A program made the position numbers and the translations under genes. The notes beneath the pieces were generated by a model that was not told the origin of the DNA, ran no database searches, and was given only the letters and a program-made list of their open reading frames with translations. From QHWK01 sp035259385 (GTDB lineage: Bacteria; Acidobacteriota; Vicinamibacteria; Vicinamibacterales; CAVVIG01), in NCBI GenBank assembly GCA_035259385.1, contig DATFWL010000103.1, positions 1 through 64,000 of the forward strand: a stretch of DNA of 64,000 nt, written 5' to 3'. This document shows positions 34,585-44,081 of this stretch, piece by piece (position 1 is the stretch's first letter; each line of letters opens with the position of its first letter).

Positions 34585-36561
34585 TCAAAGCCGCGCCTCT
34601 TTCGCGCGAGAAGGTGCGAGGGGCGCTCGCCGCGCAAGCACCATCCGATCCAGGCGAAGAAACTCGCCGATCGACCACGCCTGAAAGGGACAGCCACGCG
34701 GCGTGAACGGCGGATCGGCATCGGCGATCTCCGAGATGTGCCCGAGGCCGGCGCTAGCAAGGTGCTCGCTCAGCGGCTCGAGGAATCGCGTGCGTGCGGA
34801 TTGCCTGGCAGCGGCCGTGTTCCCACGAACGCGCACCCACGCTTCGACAAAGGGACCCATCAGCCACGGCCACACCGTTCCCTGGTGATAGGCCGCGTCG
34901 CGGGTTGACGCATCGCCCGTGTAGCGGCTGGCGTAGCCAGGCTCGCCCGGTGCGAGCGAGCGAAGGCCCAGCGGCGTGACGAGGCGGCGCTCCACGACAT
35001 CGACGACACGGCGCGCGCGACCGCGATCGAGCAGGCAGATCGGCAATCCGCCGACGGCGAGAATCTGGTTCGGGCGACAGCTGTCGTCACGCGTTCCGGC
35101 CAGATGGTCGACGTCGACGACGTCAGCCAGGATACCGGAGGTTTCATCGAAGAAGCGCGTGACGAACGCGGCGCGACCGCGCGCGTACGAGTCGCGCCAG
35201 CCGCGGTCCAGCCGCGAGGCAATCGCCAGCGCGTTGAGCCAGAGCGCCTGGATGTCGACCGGCTTGCCGACTCTCGGCGTGATGACGCGATCGCCGACGC
35301 GCGCGTCCATCCACGTCAACTGCACGCCCGGCACGCCGGCCGCAAGCAGTCCATCGTCATCCATGCGAATGCCGAAGCGGGTGCCCGCCGCATAACCGGC
35401 GACGATGGTGCGGATCGCGGTCTCGAGGGCATCGCGATGCACGGCGGTGAGAACTGAAGGATCGTTCGATGCCGCGGCGACGAGCTCGCTCGCCGCGATC
35501 ACGTACCACAACGAGGCGTCAACGGAGTTGAACTCGGGAGCTTCGCCGCGATCGGGAAAGCGGTTCGGCAGCATCCCCTCGGACACCGCGCCAGCCCACT
35601 CGACGAGAATGTCGCGTGCGTCGGCGAGCCGGCCGGACGCAATGCACAGGCCGCGGATCGCGATGAACGTGTCGCGACCCCAGTCGGTGAACCACGGGTA
35701 ACCGGCAACGATGGTGCGGCCGCTGCCGCGCTGGACCAGGTACGCGTCGGCCGCCTGATCGATGGGCGTGCCAAAGCTGCTGCGCCGTTCGAGTTCTTCG
35801 GTCCGCGCGCGTTCGTAGGAGAGCTCCACATCCGTACGCGATCGCATCTGCCGCTCCCGCGCTGCGCCGGACTTCAGGATCCAGACGGCACGCTCGCCAC
35901 GATCGAGCTGCCAGCGAAAGACGCCGGGCGATGCGAGGTCCTCCGTGAAATCCAGACCGCGCTCGTGCTCCTCGCGATAGAGAAAGTTCCGGTACCAGTC
36001 GGGGGCGTGTTGATACTCCCCGTTCGTGAGCGCGACGATTGCAGGCAGGCCGTCGTACGGCTGGAACGCGACGCTCGCCGCGGCGACGTCAGCCGCGAAT
36101 CTGAAGGCGCCGTTCTCGTGGTGCAGCGCGTGGTAGTCCCGTCCAGACATCAACGGCCGGACGTTCAGCCGGACAGGCGCGTCGGCGCGTTCGACCGTCC
36201 ACGAGACAATGGTTGCTCCTGCGCCATGGCGCACGAACAGTTCCTGGCGAAGGCGTACGTCACCGGGCAGATCGAACTCCCACGTCGGCCAGGGCTTCGT
36301 CGTGAAGCTGACGATCCGGCTGGCGCCATCCGGGTGGATCACGTCCGGGGCATATCGCTGCGCCGTGATCGCGAACGATCCGGCGGCCGTCTCCACCCAG
36401 GCGTCGAATCCGTTGATCAGGACGACCCGTCCGGTCGGCGGGGTCGTCGCCGGCAGCAGGAGCGCATGATAGCGGCGCGTGCGAATGCCGGACGGCGTGC
36501 CCATCGCGAACCCGCCGAGTCCGTCGGCTTCGAGCCACTCGGAGCGATCGTCGACGGTCAT
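34585..36561 (-). CDS. Glycogen debranching enzyme (amylo-alpha-1,6-glucosidase type)
   Basis: A 658-residue enzyme of the bacterial/archaeal GDE family. The N-terminal beta-domain begins EWLEADGLGGFAMGT with RTRRYHALLLPA, and the C-terminal (alpha/alpha)6 GH-like catalytic domain has GYPWFTDWGRDTFIAIRGL, LPNRFPDRGEAPEFNSVDAS and AYHQGTVWPWLMGPF. It hydrolyses alpha-1,6 branch glucose in glycogen or limit dextrins in the cytoplasm. The start is ATG 36561. It is 52 bases downstream of an NDH-2-like gene on the same strand, so the two may be co-transcribed. Confidence 0.92.
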   Translation of the reverse strand: MTVDDRSEWLEADGLGGFAMGTPSGIRTRRYHALLLPATTPPTGRVVLINGFDAWVETAAGSFAITAQRYAPDVIHPDGASRIVSFTTKPWPTWEFDLPGDVRLRQELFVRHGAGATIVSWTVERADAPVRLNVRPLMSGRDYHALHHENGAFRFAADVAAASVAFQPYDGLPAIVALTNGEYQHAPDWYRNFLYREEHERGLDFTEDLASPGVFRWQLDRGERAVWILKSGAARERQMRSRTDVELSYERARTEELERRSSFGTPIDQAADAYLVQRGSGRTIVAGYPWFTDWGRDTFIAIRGLCIASGRLADARDILVEWAGAVSEGMLPNRFPDRGEAPEFNSVDASLWYVIAASELVAAASNDPSVLTAVHRDALETAIRTIVAGYAAGTRFGIRMDDDGLLAAGVPGVQLTWMDARVGDRVITPRVGKPVDIQALWLNALAIASRLDRGWRDSYARGRAAFVTRFFDETSGILADVVDVDHLAGTRDDSCRPNQILAVGGLPICLLDRGRARRVVDVVERRLVTPLGLRSLAPGEPGYASRYTGDASTRDAAYHQGTVWPWLMGPFVEAWVRVRGNTAAARQSARTRFLEPLSEHLASAGLGHISEIADADPPFTPRGCPFQAWSIGEFLRLDRMVLARRAPLAPSRAKEARL

Positions 36562-36613
36562 CGCTCTGCCGCCCGCCGCAGCTTTGCGCCTGCGCGCGCG
36601 TCGAGGCCCGTAC

Positions 36614-37933
36614 TCATGACATCACCTCTTCCTGGAGCGCGGGCCGCCGTTCGCGGATCGAGATTGCGGGCGCGCGCACGGTCAGGAACTGAACGAAATC
36701 CTTTGCGAAGAGCAAATCGAGCGTCCAGTCGATTGCTACTCGACACTTCTTCTCGAATCGCGGCAGCTTGCTCAGGTAAATCGTCCTCCAGAGCCACCAC
36801 GCGACGAATCCCGAGAAGTTGACGCCGAAGATTCGAGCCACGCCGGCGCGGCGGCCGATTGCCGCCAGCTGACCGATCGCGCGGAACGAGAATGCGCGCG
36901 GCGGCTTGCCGTCGAGGGTCGCCAGGATGTTGTCTGCGACTGTCCGGGCTTCACGCAGCGCATGTTGCGCAGTCGGCGGATGCGTACGTCCGGTTCGTCG
37001 GTCAGGGATCGACGCGCAGTCGCCAAGCGCCCAGACGCCGTCGTAACCTGCGACGGCCAGCGTCTCGTCGACGACAATGCGCCCGCGATCCGACGCGCAC
37101 GGCAGCGCGTGCAGCAACGGGTGCGGCGACGTGCCCGCCGTCCAGACGACCAGCCGGCTCGGAATGCAGCGGTTGTCCGCGAGGAGAACGCCCTGGTCGG
37201 TCACCGCCGATACTCTCGCATCGGTGACGATGTCGATCCCGCGGGTGAAGAGTTTCCTCTGCGCGTAGCTGCCGAGGCCGTCGCCGAGCTCGGGCAGAAT
37301 CACCGGGCCGGCATGGACCAGCACCATGCGGACGCGATCCGGCCCAATCGCCGGGTAGAATTTCAGCGCTTCCCGCACGAAGTCGTTCAGGGAGGCGATC
37401 GTTTCGACGCCGGCAAAGCCACCACCCGCCACGACGAACGTCAACAGCGCGTCCCGTCCGGCCGCGCACTCCGTATCCGCTTCTTCCAGCGTGGCGATCA
37501 CGCGATTCCGGAGATGGATGGCGTCGCCCAGCGTCTTCATCGTCAGGGCGCGCTCCTCGAGACCCGGCAGACCGTAGAAGTTCGTGATCGAGCCGAGCGC
37601 GATCACGAGATGGTCGTACTCGATCTCGTGTTCGTGCGGCTCGAAGCCATGCGCGATGCGGACGCGCCGGCCGTCGAGATCGATCGCCGCCACGTCGCCG
37701 ATGAAGATCGTCGTCCGCTTCAGCAGCGTGCGGAGGGGGCTCACGATGTGCGTGATGTCGAGGTCGCTGGCCGCCACCTCGTGGAGCATCGGCGTAAAGA
37801 GGAAGAAGTTCTCGTGGCTGACCAGCGTGATCTCGACGTCCCGCCGCCGGCCAAGCCGGCGTTCGAGGTGAAGCGCCGTATACACGCCGCCGAAGCCGCC
37901 GCCGAGCACGAGAATGCGCGTTGGTCGCACCAC
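36614..37933 (-). CDS. Type II NADH dehydrogenase-like FAD oxidoreductase
   Basis: A 439-residue flavoprotein with two Rossmann folds: an N-terminal FAD site (LVLGGGFGGVYTA, about 8-20), an NADH site (TFVVAGGGFAGVETIA, about 165-180) and a C-terminal FAD motif (GVWALGDCASIPD). It ends in the amphipathic membrane-anchoring segment typical of NDH-2 (WWLWRTIYLSKLPRFEKK). NDH-2 passes electrons from NADH to quinone without pumping protons. The start is GTG 37933, with an adjacent in-frame GTG at 37930. It is divergent from the aquaporin operon. Confidence 0.9.
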   Translation of the reverse strand: MVRPTRILVLGGGFGGVYTALHLERRLGRRRDVEITLVSHENFFLFTPMLHEVAASDLDITHIVSPLRTLLKRTTIFIGDVAAIDLDGRRVRIAHGFEPHEHEIEYDHLVIALGSITNFYGLPGLEERALTMKTLGDAIHLRNRVIATLEEADTECAAGRDALLTFVVAGGGFAGVETIASLNDFVREALKFYPAIGPDRVRMVLVHAGPVILPELGDGLGSYAQRKLFTRGIDIVTDARVSAVTDQGVLLADNRCIPSRLVVWTAGTSPHPLLHALPCASDRGRIVVDETLAVAGYDGVWALGDCASIPDRRTGRTHPPTAQHALREARTVADNILATLDGKPPRAFSFRAIGQLAAIGRRAGVARIFGVNFSGFVAWWLWRTIYLSKLPRFEKKCRVAIDWTLDLLFAKDFVQFLTVRAPAISIRERRPALQEEVMS

Positions 37934-38052
37934 AAACCCCGGCGGTTTGGATGTCCGTGCGACAGGAACGTTTCACGCTCCGATTCGCTGCACGCGCGCC
38001 GCTGGGCCGACGGGCGTAACGGCGTTCGATTCGCGGCATCGAACGCTCCGAC

Positions 38053-38850
38053 ATGCGACGAGACGCCGTTCACTGGCCGGAATACGCCATCGAAGCGGTC
38101 TGCCTCGGATTGTTCATGGTGTCAGCGGCGGGGTTCGCCAGCCTTCTCCGTCATCCGTCGTCCCCCTTGGCGTCGACGGTCGCCGCGCTGGCGCCCGCAT
38201 CGCTGCAGCGCCTGCCCATGGGCATCGCGATGGGGCTCACTGCCGCGACCATCATCTATTCACCGCTCGGCCGCCGCTCGGGCGCTCACATGAATCCCGC
38301 GGTGACGGTGGCGTTCCTGCGTCTCGGGAAGATCGCCGCCCATGACGCGGCGGCCTACGTCGCGGCGCAGTTCGTCGGCGGCGTAGCCGGGATCGTCGCG
38401 GCCACCTGGCTGCTGCGGGGCCTGCCGGCGCACCCGGCGATCAACTACATCGCGACCGTGCCGGGCCCTCCCGGTGCGGCGGCCGCGTTTGCCGCGGAGG
38501 CGGTGATGTCGTTCGGGATGATGCTGATGGTGCTGAGCACCTCGAACGTTCGCCGCCTCGCACGCTTCACCGGAGCGCTCGCCGGCGTCCTGATCGCGAT
38601 CTACATCAGCGTCGAGGATCCGCTGTCGGGGATGAGCATGAACCCCGCGCGGACGCTCGGGCCGGCGCTGCTCGCGCACACCGCCCGGTCACTCTGGATC
38701 TATTTCACCGCTCCGTTGCTGGGAATGTTGCTCGCGGCAGAAGTCTACGTCCGCACCCTCGGCTCGGATCGCGTGCAGTGCGCGAAGCTGCATCATCGGG
38801 CGGGTGCGCCGTGCATCTTCCGCTGCCGGTTCATGGAGAATCCCGCATGA
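38053..38850 (+). CDS. MIP-family channel (aquaporin/glyceroporin-like)
   Basis: A 265-residue channel with six helices and both NPA loops intact: GAHMNPAVT and GMSMNPART. The first of three overlapping plus-strand genes. Its stop codon overlaps the start of the GMC oxidoreductase gene (ATGA, 38847-38850), indicating translational coupling. Whether it passes water or small polyols cannot be decided from the motifs seen. Pairing with an oxidoreductase hints at a small neutral solute such as a polyol or sugar alcohol. Confidence 0.9.
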   Translation: MRRDAVHWPEYAIEAVCLGLFMVSAAGFASLLRHPSSPLASTVAALAPASLQRLPMGIAMGLTAATIIYSPLGRRSGAHMNPAVTVAFLRLGKIAAHDAAAYVAAQFVGGVAGIVAATWLLRGLPAHPAINYIATVPGPPGAAAAFAAEAVMSFGMMLMVLSTSNVRRLARFTGALAGVLIAIYISVEDPLSGMSMNPARTLGPALLAHTARSLWIYFTAPLLGMLLAAEVYVRTLGSDRVQCAKLHHRAGAPCIFRCRFMENPA

Positions 38851-40424
38851 CCCATTACGACGTGATCATCATCGGCACCGGCGCGGGCGGCGGCACGCTC
38901 GCGTATCACCTCGCGCCCTCGGGCAAGAAGATCCTGCTGATCGAGCGCGGCGATTACGTGCGCCGCGAGAAGGACAACTGGAACTCCCGCGCCGTGAACG
39001 TCGACGCGAAGTATCACACCCGGGAAGCATGGCGCGACCGGGACGGGAAGCCGCTCCATCCGCACACCAACTACTACGTCGGCGGGAACACCAAATTCTA
39101 CGGTGCGGCGCTATTCCGCCTGCGCCAGCGCGATTTCGGCGAGCTGGTGCACCACGGCGGGATCTCGCCGGCGTGGCCGATCTCGTACGACGATCTCGAG
39201 CCGTACTACACGAAGGCCGAACACCTGTATCAGGTCCACGGCGAGCGCGGCGCCGATCCGACCGAGCCCTGGTCGAGCGCTCCGTACCGCTTCCCGGCGG
39301 TGCAGCACGAGCCGCGGATCCAGCAGCTTCACGACGATCTCGCGCGCTCCGGTCTGCGGCCGTTTCACGTGCCGCTCGGAATCATGCTCGACGAGAGCAG
39401 CCCCCGCACCAGCCGGTGCATCCGGTGCGAGACCTGCGACGGGTTCCCGTGCCTGCTTCACGCGAAGAGCGACGCCCAGGTCGTCTGCGTAGACCCGGCG
39501 CTGGCGCACTCGAACGTCACCCTGGTGACGAACGCCCGCGTGACGCGGCTGCTGACGAACCCCACCGGGAGAAGCGTCAGCGGCGTCGAGGTGGAGCACG
39601 GTCTCGACAGGGTAAAAGAAGTGTTCAGCGCCGACGTCGTCGTGTCGTCCTGCGGCGCGATCAATTCGGCGGCGCTGCTGCTGCGCTCCGCCACCGATCG
39701 TCATCCGCGCGGTCTCGCCAATTCCTCGGACGTCGTCGGCCGTCACTACATGGGCCACGTCAACTCGGTGCTGCTGGCCATCTCGAGGATTCCAAACCCG
39801 ACCGTCTTTCAGAAGACGCTCGCGGTCAACGACTTCTACTTCGGCGACGACGAGTTCCCGTACCCGATGGGGCACATCTCCTTCGTAGGGAAGTTCGACG
39901 CGGTAACGCTGTCGGCCGGCGCTCCGCCGTTCGTGCCGGGAATGACGCTCGATCTCATCGCGAAGCATTCGCTGGATTTCTGGCTCACCTCCGAGGACCT
40001 GCCGGATCCCGACAACCGCGTCACCCTCGATCGCGACGGCAACATCGTGCTGTCGTACACCTCCAACAACGACGCCGGGCACAAGCGGCTGATTCGGACG
40101 CTCGAAGGCCTGCTGCAGCGCCTCGACGGGCACATGCATCTGGTGCCGCGCAACCTGTTCGTCGGCAACCGCATTCCGCTCGCCGGCGTCGCCCACCAGA
40201 ACGGGACGATCCGCTTCGGACGCGATCCGAAGACGTCTGCACTCGACGTCAACTGCAAGGCGCACGATCTCGACAACCTGTACGTCGTCGACGGCAGCTT
40301 CTTCCCATCGAGCGGCGCCGTGAACCCGGCGCTCACGATCATGGCAAACGCACTCCGCGTCGGCGATCACCTGCTCGAACGTCTCGGGGCGCGCGCCGGC
40401 ACGTCGATGGAGGCGGTAGCATGA
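38847..40424 (+). CDS. GMC-family FAD oxidoreductase
   Basis: A 525-residue flavoenzyme: N-terminal FAD motif IIIGTGAGGGTLAYHLAPSG and ERG, the substrate loop region NTKFYGAALFRLR, an unusual CIRCETCDGFPCL cysteine cluster, and the C-terminal GMC signature (AHQNGTIRFGRDP, then DLDNLYVVDGSFFPSSGAVNPALTI). GMC enzymes oxidise alcohols or sugars. The four cysteines could bind a metal or iron-sulphur centre as in some glucose/gluconate dehydrogenase relatives, but that is a guess. ATG 38847 has GGAG at 38836-38839 and a 4-base overlap with the aquaporin gene. Confidence 0.88.
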   Translation: MTHYDVIIIGTGAGGGTLAYHLAPSGKKILLIERGDYVRREKDNWNSRAVNVDAKYHTREAWRDRDGKPLHPHTNYYVGGNTKFYGAALFRLRQRDFGELVHHGGISPAWPISYDDLEPYYTKAEHLYQVHGERGADPTEPWSSAPYRFPAVQHEPRIQQLHDDLARSGLRPFHVPLGIMLDESSPRTSRCIRCETCDGFPCLLHAKSDAQVVCVDPALAHSNVTLVTNARVTRLLTNPTGRSVSGVEVEHGLDRVKEVFSADVVVSSCGAINSAALLLRSATDRHPRGLANSSDVVGRHYMGHVNSVLLAISRIPNPTVFQKTLAVNDFYFGDDEFPYPMGHISFVGKFDAVTLSAGAPPFVPGMTLDLIAKHSLDFWLTSEDLPDPDNRVTLDRDGNIVLSYTSNNDAGHKRLIRTLEGLLQRLDGHMHLVPRNLFVGNRIPLAGVAHQNGTIRFGRDPKTSALDVNCKAHDLDNLYVVDGSFFPSSGAVNPALTIMANALRVGDHLLERLGARAGTSMEAVA

Positions 40425-41443
40425 GTCGTCGGCGGATCCTGGCGCCGTTCTTCCTGATCCTGCTGCTGCTCTGGCTCGCCGCTCTGCCCGTCGTGGCCGG
40501 CGGCGGCCCATTCCGCGTGACCGCGATCGATTCGATCGGGTTGACCGTGGAGAACATGGACCGCGCGGTCGACTTCTTCACGCGCGTCCTGACATTCGAG
40601 AAGGTCGCGGACGTCGAAGTCGCCGGTCGCGAGTACGAGCTTCTCGAGGGAGTGTTCGGCGCGCGAATGCGGGTTGTCCGCCTCCAGCTTGGCGACGAGA
40701 CGATCGAGCTGACCGAGTACCTGGCGGCGAAGGGACGGCCGATGCCTTCCGACATCCGCCCCAACGATCGCGCGTTCCAGCACGCCGCGATCATCGTCAG
40801 CGACATGGCCGCGGCGTACAGGCGGCTCCGGCAGTTCAACGTCGAGCATGCGTCGACCGGACCGCAGCGGCTGCCGGACTGGAACCCGAGTGCCGGCGGC
40901 ATCAGCGCCTTCTACTTCCGCGATCCGGACGGTCATTTTCTCGAGATCCTCCAGTTTCCGCCGGACAAGGGACTCGCGAAATGGCATCGCACCGATCGGC
41001 TGTTCCTCGGGATCGATCACACCGCAGTCGTCGTGGCCGACACCGAGCAATCGTTGAAGCTCTATCGGGACTCGTTTCAGATGACGGTGACCGGCGAGAG
41101 CGAGAACTACGGCATCGAACAGGAGCACTTGAACAACGTGTTCGGCGCCCGGCTGCGCATCACGGCCGTGCGCGCCGGCCCCGGCCCCGGCATCGAGCTG
41201 CTCGAGTATCTCGCGCCGCGGGACGGCCGTCCGTCCCCCGACATCCGCGCAAACGACATCGCGCACTGGCAGACCACGCTGATCGCGGACGCGCCCGCGC
41301 GCGTCAACGATCTGCTGCGGCAGCGGCTCTTCTCGCTGGTGTCGCCCGGCCTCGTCACGCTGCCGGCGCCGGAACTGTCGATCCATGCCGGGATGCTCCT
41401 CCGCGATCCGGACGGCCACGGCCTGCGCGTCGCGTCGCGCTGA
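40421..41443 (+). CDS. Secreted protein with two VOC (glyoxalase-like) domains
   Basis: A 340-residue protein beginning at ATG 40421, which overlaps the GMC stop (ATGA). A signal peptide or N-terminal anchor (FFLILLLLWLAALPVVAGG) is followed by two vicinal oxygen chelate modules: IDSIGLTVENMDRAVDFF ... FRDPDGHFLEILQFP (about 30-185) and IDHTAVVVADTEQSLKLY ... LLRDPDGHGLRV (about 195-338). Both modules keep a C-terminal RDPDGH motif. In VOC enzymes these bind a metal for lyase or dioxygenase chemistry. The position suggests it handles the product of the GMC oxidoreductase outside the cytoplasm. Confidence 0.85.
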   Translation: MSRRRILAPFFLILLLLWLAALPVVAGGGPFRVTAIDSIGLTVENMDRAVDFFTRVLTFEKVADVEVAGREYELLEGVFGARMRVVRLQLGDETIELTEYLAAKGRPMPSDIRPNDRAFQHAAIIVSDMAAAYRRLRQFNVEHASTGPQRLPDWNPSAGGISAFYFRDPDGHFLEILQFPPDKGLAKWHRTDRLFLGIDHTAVVVADTEQSLKLYRDSFQMTVTGESENYGIEQEHLNNVFGARLRITAVRAGPGPGIELLEYLAPRDGRPSPDIRANDIAHWQTTLIADAPARVNDLLRQRLFSLVSPGLVTLPAPELSIHAGMLLRDPDGHGLRVASR

Positions 41444-41511
41444 CCGAAACGTCGGCCGCACCCCGGAATCCAACCAGGCATGAACGCATCGTTTTTCAGG
41501 AGGACACACGA

Positions 41512-41937
41512 ATGATTCGCAGCACCATCCAGACCGGCCTTTTCGCCATCGCCGCCTTCGCGCTGACGACGACGTTCGCAGCTGCGCAGGGGCACACCAG
41601 CACGAAGTTCACGGGTGCGAAGGTCAACGCGGGCACCGTCACGCACAGCGTGAAGGACGGCAGGAACGTCCTGACGCTCTCGAGCGACTTCCAGGTGCCC
41701 GACACGCCCGATCCCCATTGGCAGGTCGTCGACTCGAAGGGAAATACCTACCTGCTGCAGCGGCTCGGGGTGAAGAGCCTCGGCGGCATCGCCAAGGACA
41801 GGATCAACACCTCGATCACGCTCCCGGCGTACGTGAAGGACGTCGCGAAGGTGCAGATCTACTGCGCGTGGGCGGAGGCGGTTCTCGGCGAGGCGTCGTT
41901 CAGTGCGCCGATGGCGACGACGACGATGGACAAGTAA
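41512..41937 (+). CDS. Secreted DM13-like domain protein
   Basis: A 141-residue protein from ATG 41512, with AGGAGG eight bases upstream. A signal peptide ends TTTFAAAQG. The mature domain (GAKVNAGTVTHSVKDGRNVL, FQVPDTPDPHWQVVDSKGN, RINTSITLPAYVKD, IYCAWAEAVLGEASF) resembles the DM13 fold, which has a possible electron-transfer cysteine; here a single Cys sits in YCAWAEA. It follows the VOC gene by 68 bases and may belong to the same transcript. Function unknown. Confidence 0.75.
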   Translation: MIRSTIQTGLFAIAAFALTTTFAAAQGHTSTKFTGAKVNAGTVTHSVKDGRNVLTLSSDFQVPDTPDPHWQVVDSKGNTYLLQRLGVKSLGGIAKDRINTSITLPAYVKDVAKVQIYCAWAEAVLGEASFSAPMATTTMDK

Positions 41938-41946
41938 CCTGCGTGA

Positions 41947-43959
41947 TCACTTCAGCGGCATGACCCGTGCGAGCAGGCGCTGGAACTCCGGCGTCGCTCG
42001 CACGCTCGCAAACTCGGGCTCCACTGGCAGGAACACCATCCAGCCAGACCGATCGGCAAAGACCCCCTCCAGCGCGCGCATCATCGCGGCTCGATCTCCC
42101 AGGCCGAGCGCGATCAGCGCCCGGTGATACGGCGACTGGTAGCGGTCCCGCGCTTCGTCTTCGAGCTCGCGCTGGACGCTCATCGCGCGTTCGCGATTGC
42201 CGGCCTTTGCCAGGCCGAACGCCAGATGTGCGCGCATGTAGGCGCTGTTGCCGGACAACGCGAGCGCGCGCTGCAGCTCGTCGAGCGCACGCGCGTCGTT
42301 CCCGTTCGCGAGATGCGTCTGCGCGAGCCCCCAGTGCGCGATCGCAAACTCGGGGTTGGCGTCGATCGTCTTCGAGAACTGGATCATCGCTTCGGCCAGA
42401 CGGCCGGCATACCAGTAGCGAATCCCCAACGTCGTCGATGCGGGCGCCGACAGCGGGTCGAGCTCCAGCGCCCGCCGCGCCTCGCCGATCGCCTCGTCGA
42501 ACCTTCCCATCGTCGTCAACGTGGTCGAGTAGTACTGGTGGGCGAGGGCCGAGCTCGGGTTCAGCCGGATGGCCTCCCGAATTTCCTGTTCGGAGGCCGC
42601 GCGATCCCAGCGATAGGACAGGTGGATCATCGCGAGCACGGCGTGGGCCTCGGCGAGCTGCGGATCGATGGCCAGCGCGCGTTCGGCGCTCGACTGCGCG
42701 CGCTGCAGCAGTCCCATCGGCTGGTCGACTTCCCAGCCGGGTGCGCCGAGAAGCCAGTAGGCATCGGCGAGCCCGGCGTATGCGCGGGCGTACTGCGAAT
42801 CGATCGCGATCGATCGTTGAAAGTACTCGATCGCCTTGCGGGCGCTTTCCTCGGTCGCCTGTTCTCGAAACGCGCGACCACGGAGGTAGAGATCGTACGC
42901 GGTCGACGACGTCGTGCCTCTCGGGGACTGTCCGTCGGGATGGCGCAGCGCCAGCGTGAGCGAGTGCGCGATTTTCATGGCGACTTCGCTCTGGATCGTG
43001 AGCACGTCCGAGACGTCGCGGTCGTAGCTTTCCGCCCAGAGGTGCGTCATGTCGGTGGTTTGCACGAGCTGCGCCGTGATGCGGATCCGGCTGGCGGCCC
43101 GCCGGATGCTGCCTTCCAGCACGTAATCGACGCCAAGCTCCTGGTGGATCTGGCCGATGTCCTTGCGCGCGTTCTTGTACAGGCGCGTCGTCGTCCGGGC
43201 GATGACGCCGAGATGCTCCGGGTCGAGCTTGCCCAATTCGGCGATCATCTCGTCGGTGAAGCCGTCGGTGAAGAAATCCTGGTCGGCCTGCGCGCTCAGA
43301 TTCTCGAACGGCAGCACCGCCAGCGTCATCTTCGCCGAGTGCGGCGGCGCGCCGCGGCCGATTCTGAGATACAGGGCAGCGACGACGACCGCTGCGACCA
43401 GCGCACCGACGGCGGCAAGCAAGACGGCCCGTGACGGTCGAGAAACGTGAACACCAGCTGGCGCCGGCGGAGGCGCAGGCGCCGGAACGGCGAGCGCGGC
43501 GTCACCACGCGCCGCCCCCGGCAGCGGCTGTTCAACGGTCGGCGGAGCGGCGGTCTGGAGGTTCAGCGACGCTCGATTCACGACATCGACTGGCGCGATG
43601 AATCGATAGCCTCGCTTGGGCAGCGTCTCGACAAACCGGGGACTTTCGGCCGAATCCCCCAGCGCCTCGCGCAACCGGTTCATCGCAGAATTCAGGCCGT
43701 GATCGAAGTCGACGAACGTGTCGGCGGGCCAGAGCCGCTGGCGGAGCTCGTCGCGGCTGATGAGGTCTCCTGGCCGATCGAGGAGAAGCAAAAGTATGTC
43801 GAAGGGGCGGCCGCGCAGCCTGATGGCTCTCCCATGCTTGCGCAGCTCGCCGGTCCGGCCGTCGACCTCGAACACGCCGAATCGATAGAGACCTACGGGT
43901 CCAGAGCTGGCGTGCATGCTGGTGAATCTGGAGCGGTGCGATTCTAACCCGAATGACAT
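41947..43959 (-). CDS. CadC-type winged-helix regulator with membrane helix and TPR repeats
   Basis: A 670-residue protein. It has an OmpR/PhoB-type winged helix at the N-terminus (about 25-120: YRFGVFEVDGRTGELRKHG, ELRQRLWPADTFVDFDHGLN, ETLPKRGYRFIAPV), a proline-rich linker, one membrane helix (about 180-200, AVLLAAVGALVAAVVVAAL), an FlgO/TolB-N-like periplasmic domain (LAVLPFENLS, DYVLEGSIRR) and several TPRs (about 360-650). This architecture is common in Acidobacteria and suggests a membrane-bound transcription regulator sensing periplasmic signals. ATG 43917 is a possible alternative start. It converges with the DM13-like gene (9 bases between ends). Confidence 0.88.
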   Translation of the reverse strand: MSFGLESHRSRFTSMHASSGPVGLYRFGVFEVDGRTGELRKHGRAIRLRGRPFDILLLLLDRPGDLISRDELRQRLWPADTFVDFDHGLNSAMNRLREALGDSAESPRFVETLPKRGYRFIAPVDVVNRASLNLQTAAPPTVEQPLPGAARGDAALAVPAPAPPPAPAGVHVSRPSRAVLLAAVGALVAAVVVAALYLRIGRGAPPHSAKMTLAVLPFENLSAQADQDFFTDGFTDEMIAELGKLDPEHLGVIARTTTRLYKNARKDIGQIHQELGVDYVLEGSIRRAASRIRITAQLVQTTDMTHLWAESYDRDVSDVLTIQSEVAMKIAHSLTLALRHPDGQSPRGTTSSTAYDLYLRGRAFREQATEESARKAIEYFQRSIAIDSQYARAYAGLADAYWLLGAPGWEVDQPMGLLQRAQSSAERALAIDPQLAEAHAVLAMIHLSYRWDRAASEQEIREAIRLNPSSALAHQYYSTTLTTMGRFDEAIGEARRALELDPLSAPASTTLGIRYWYAGRLAEAMIQFSKTIDANPEFAIAHWGLAQTHLANGNDARALDELQRALALSGNSAYMRAHLAFGLAKAGNRERAMSVQRELEDEARDRYQSPYHRALIALGLGDRAAMMRALEGVFADRSGWMVFLPVEPEFASVRATPEFQRLLARVMPLK

Positions 43960-44081
43960 TTTCTACGAACGCGCTGACTCGCAATCACTTACCGAGTGAG
44001 GTGCGTTTCATCGCCGATTGTCGCCCGTTGCATTGATGCCGATCCGGTCGGTCGCTAGATTGGCGTGCATTCGGAGGCGAC

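Noticed and set aside
38804..40420. Very long plus frame running into the VOC gene
   Set aside because: The real gene begins at ATG 40421; the upstream extension is an arginine-rich shadow of the GMC gene.
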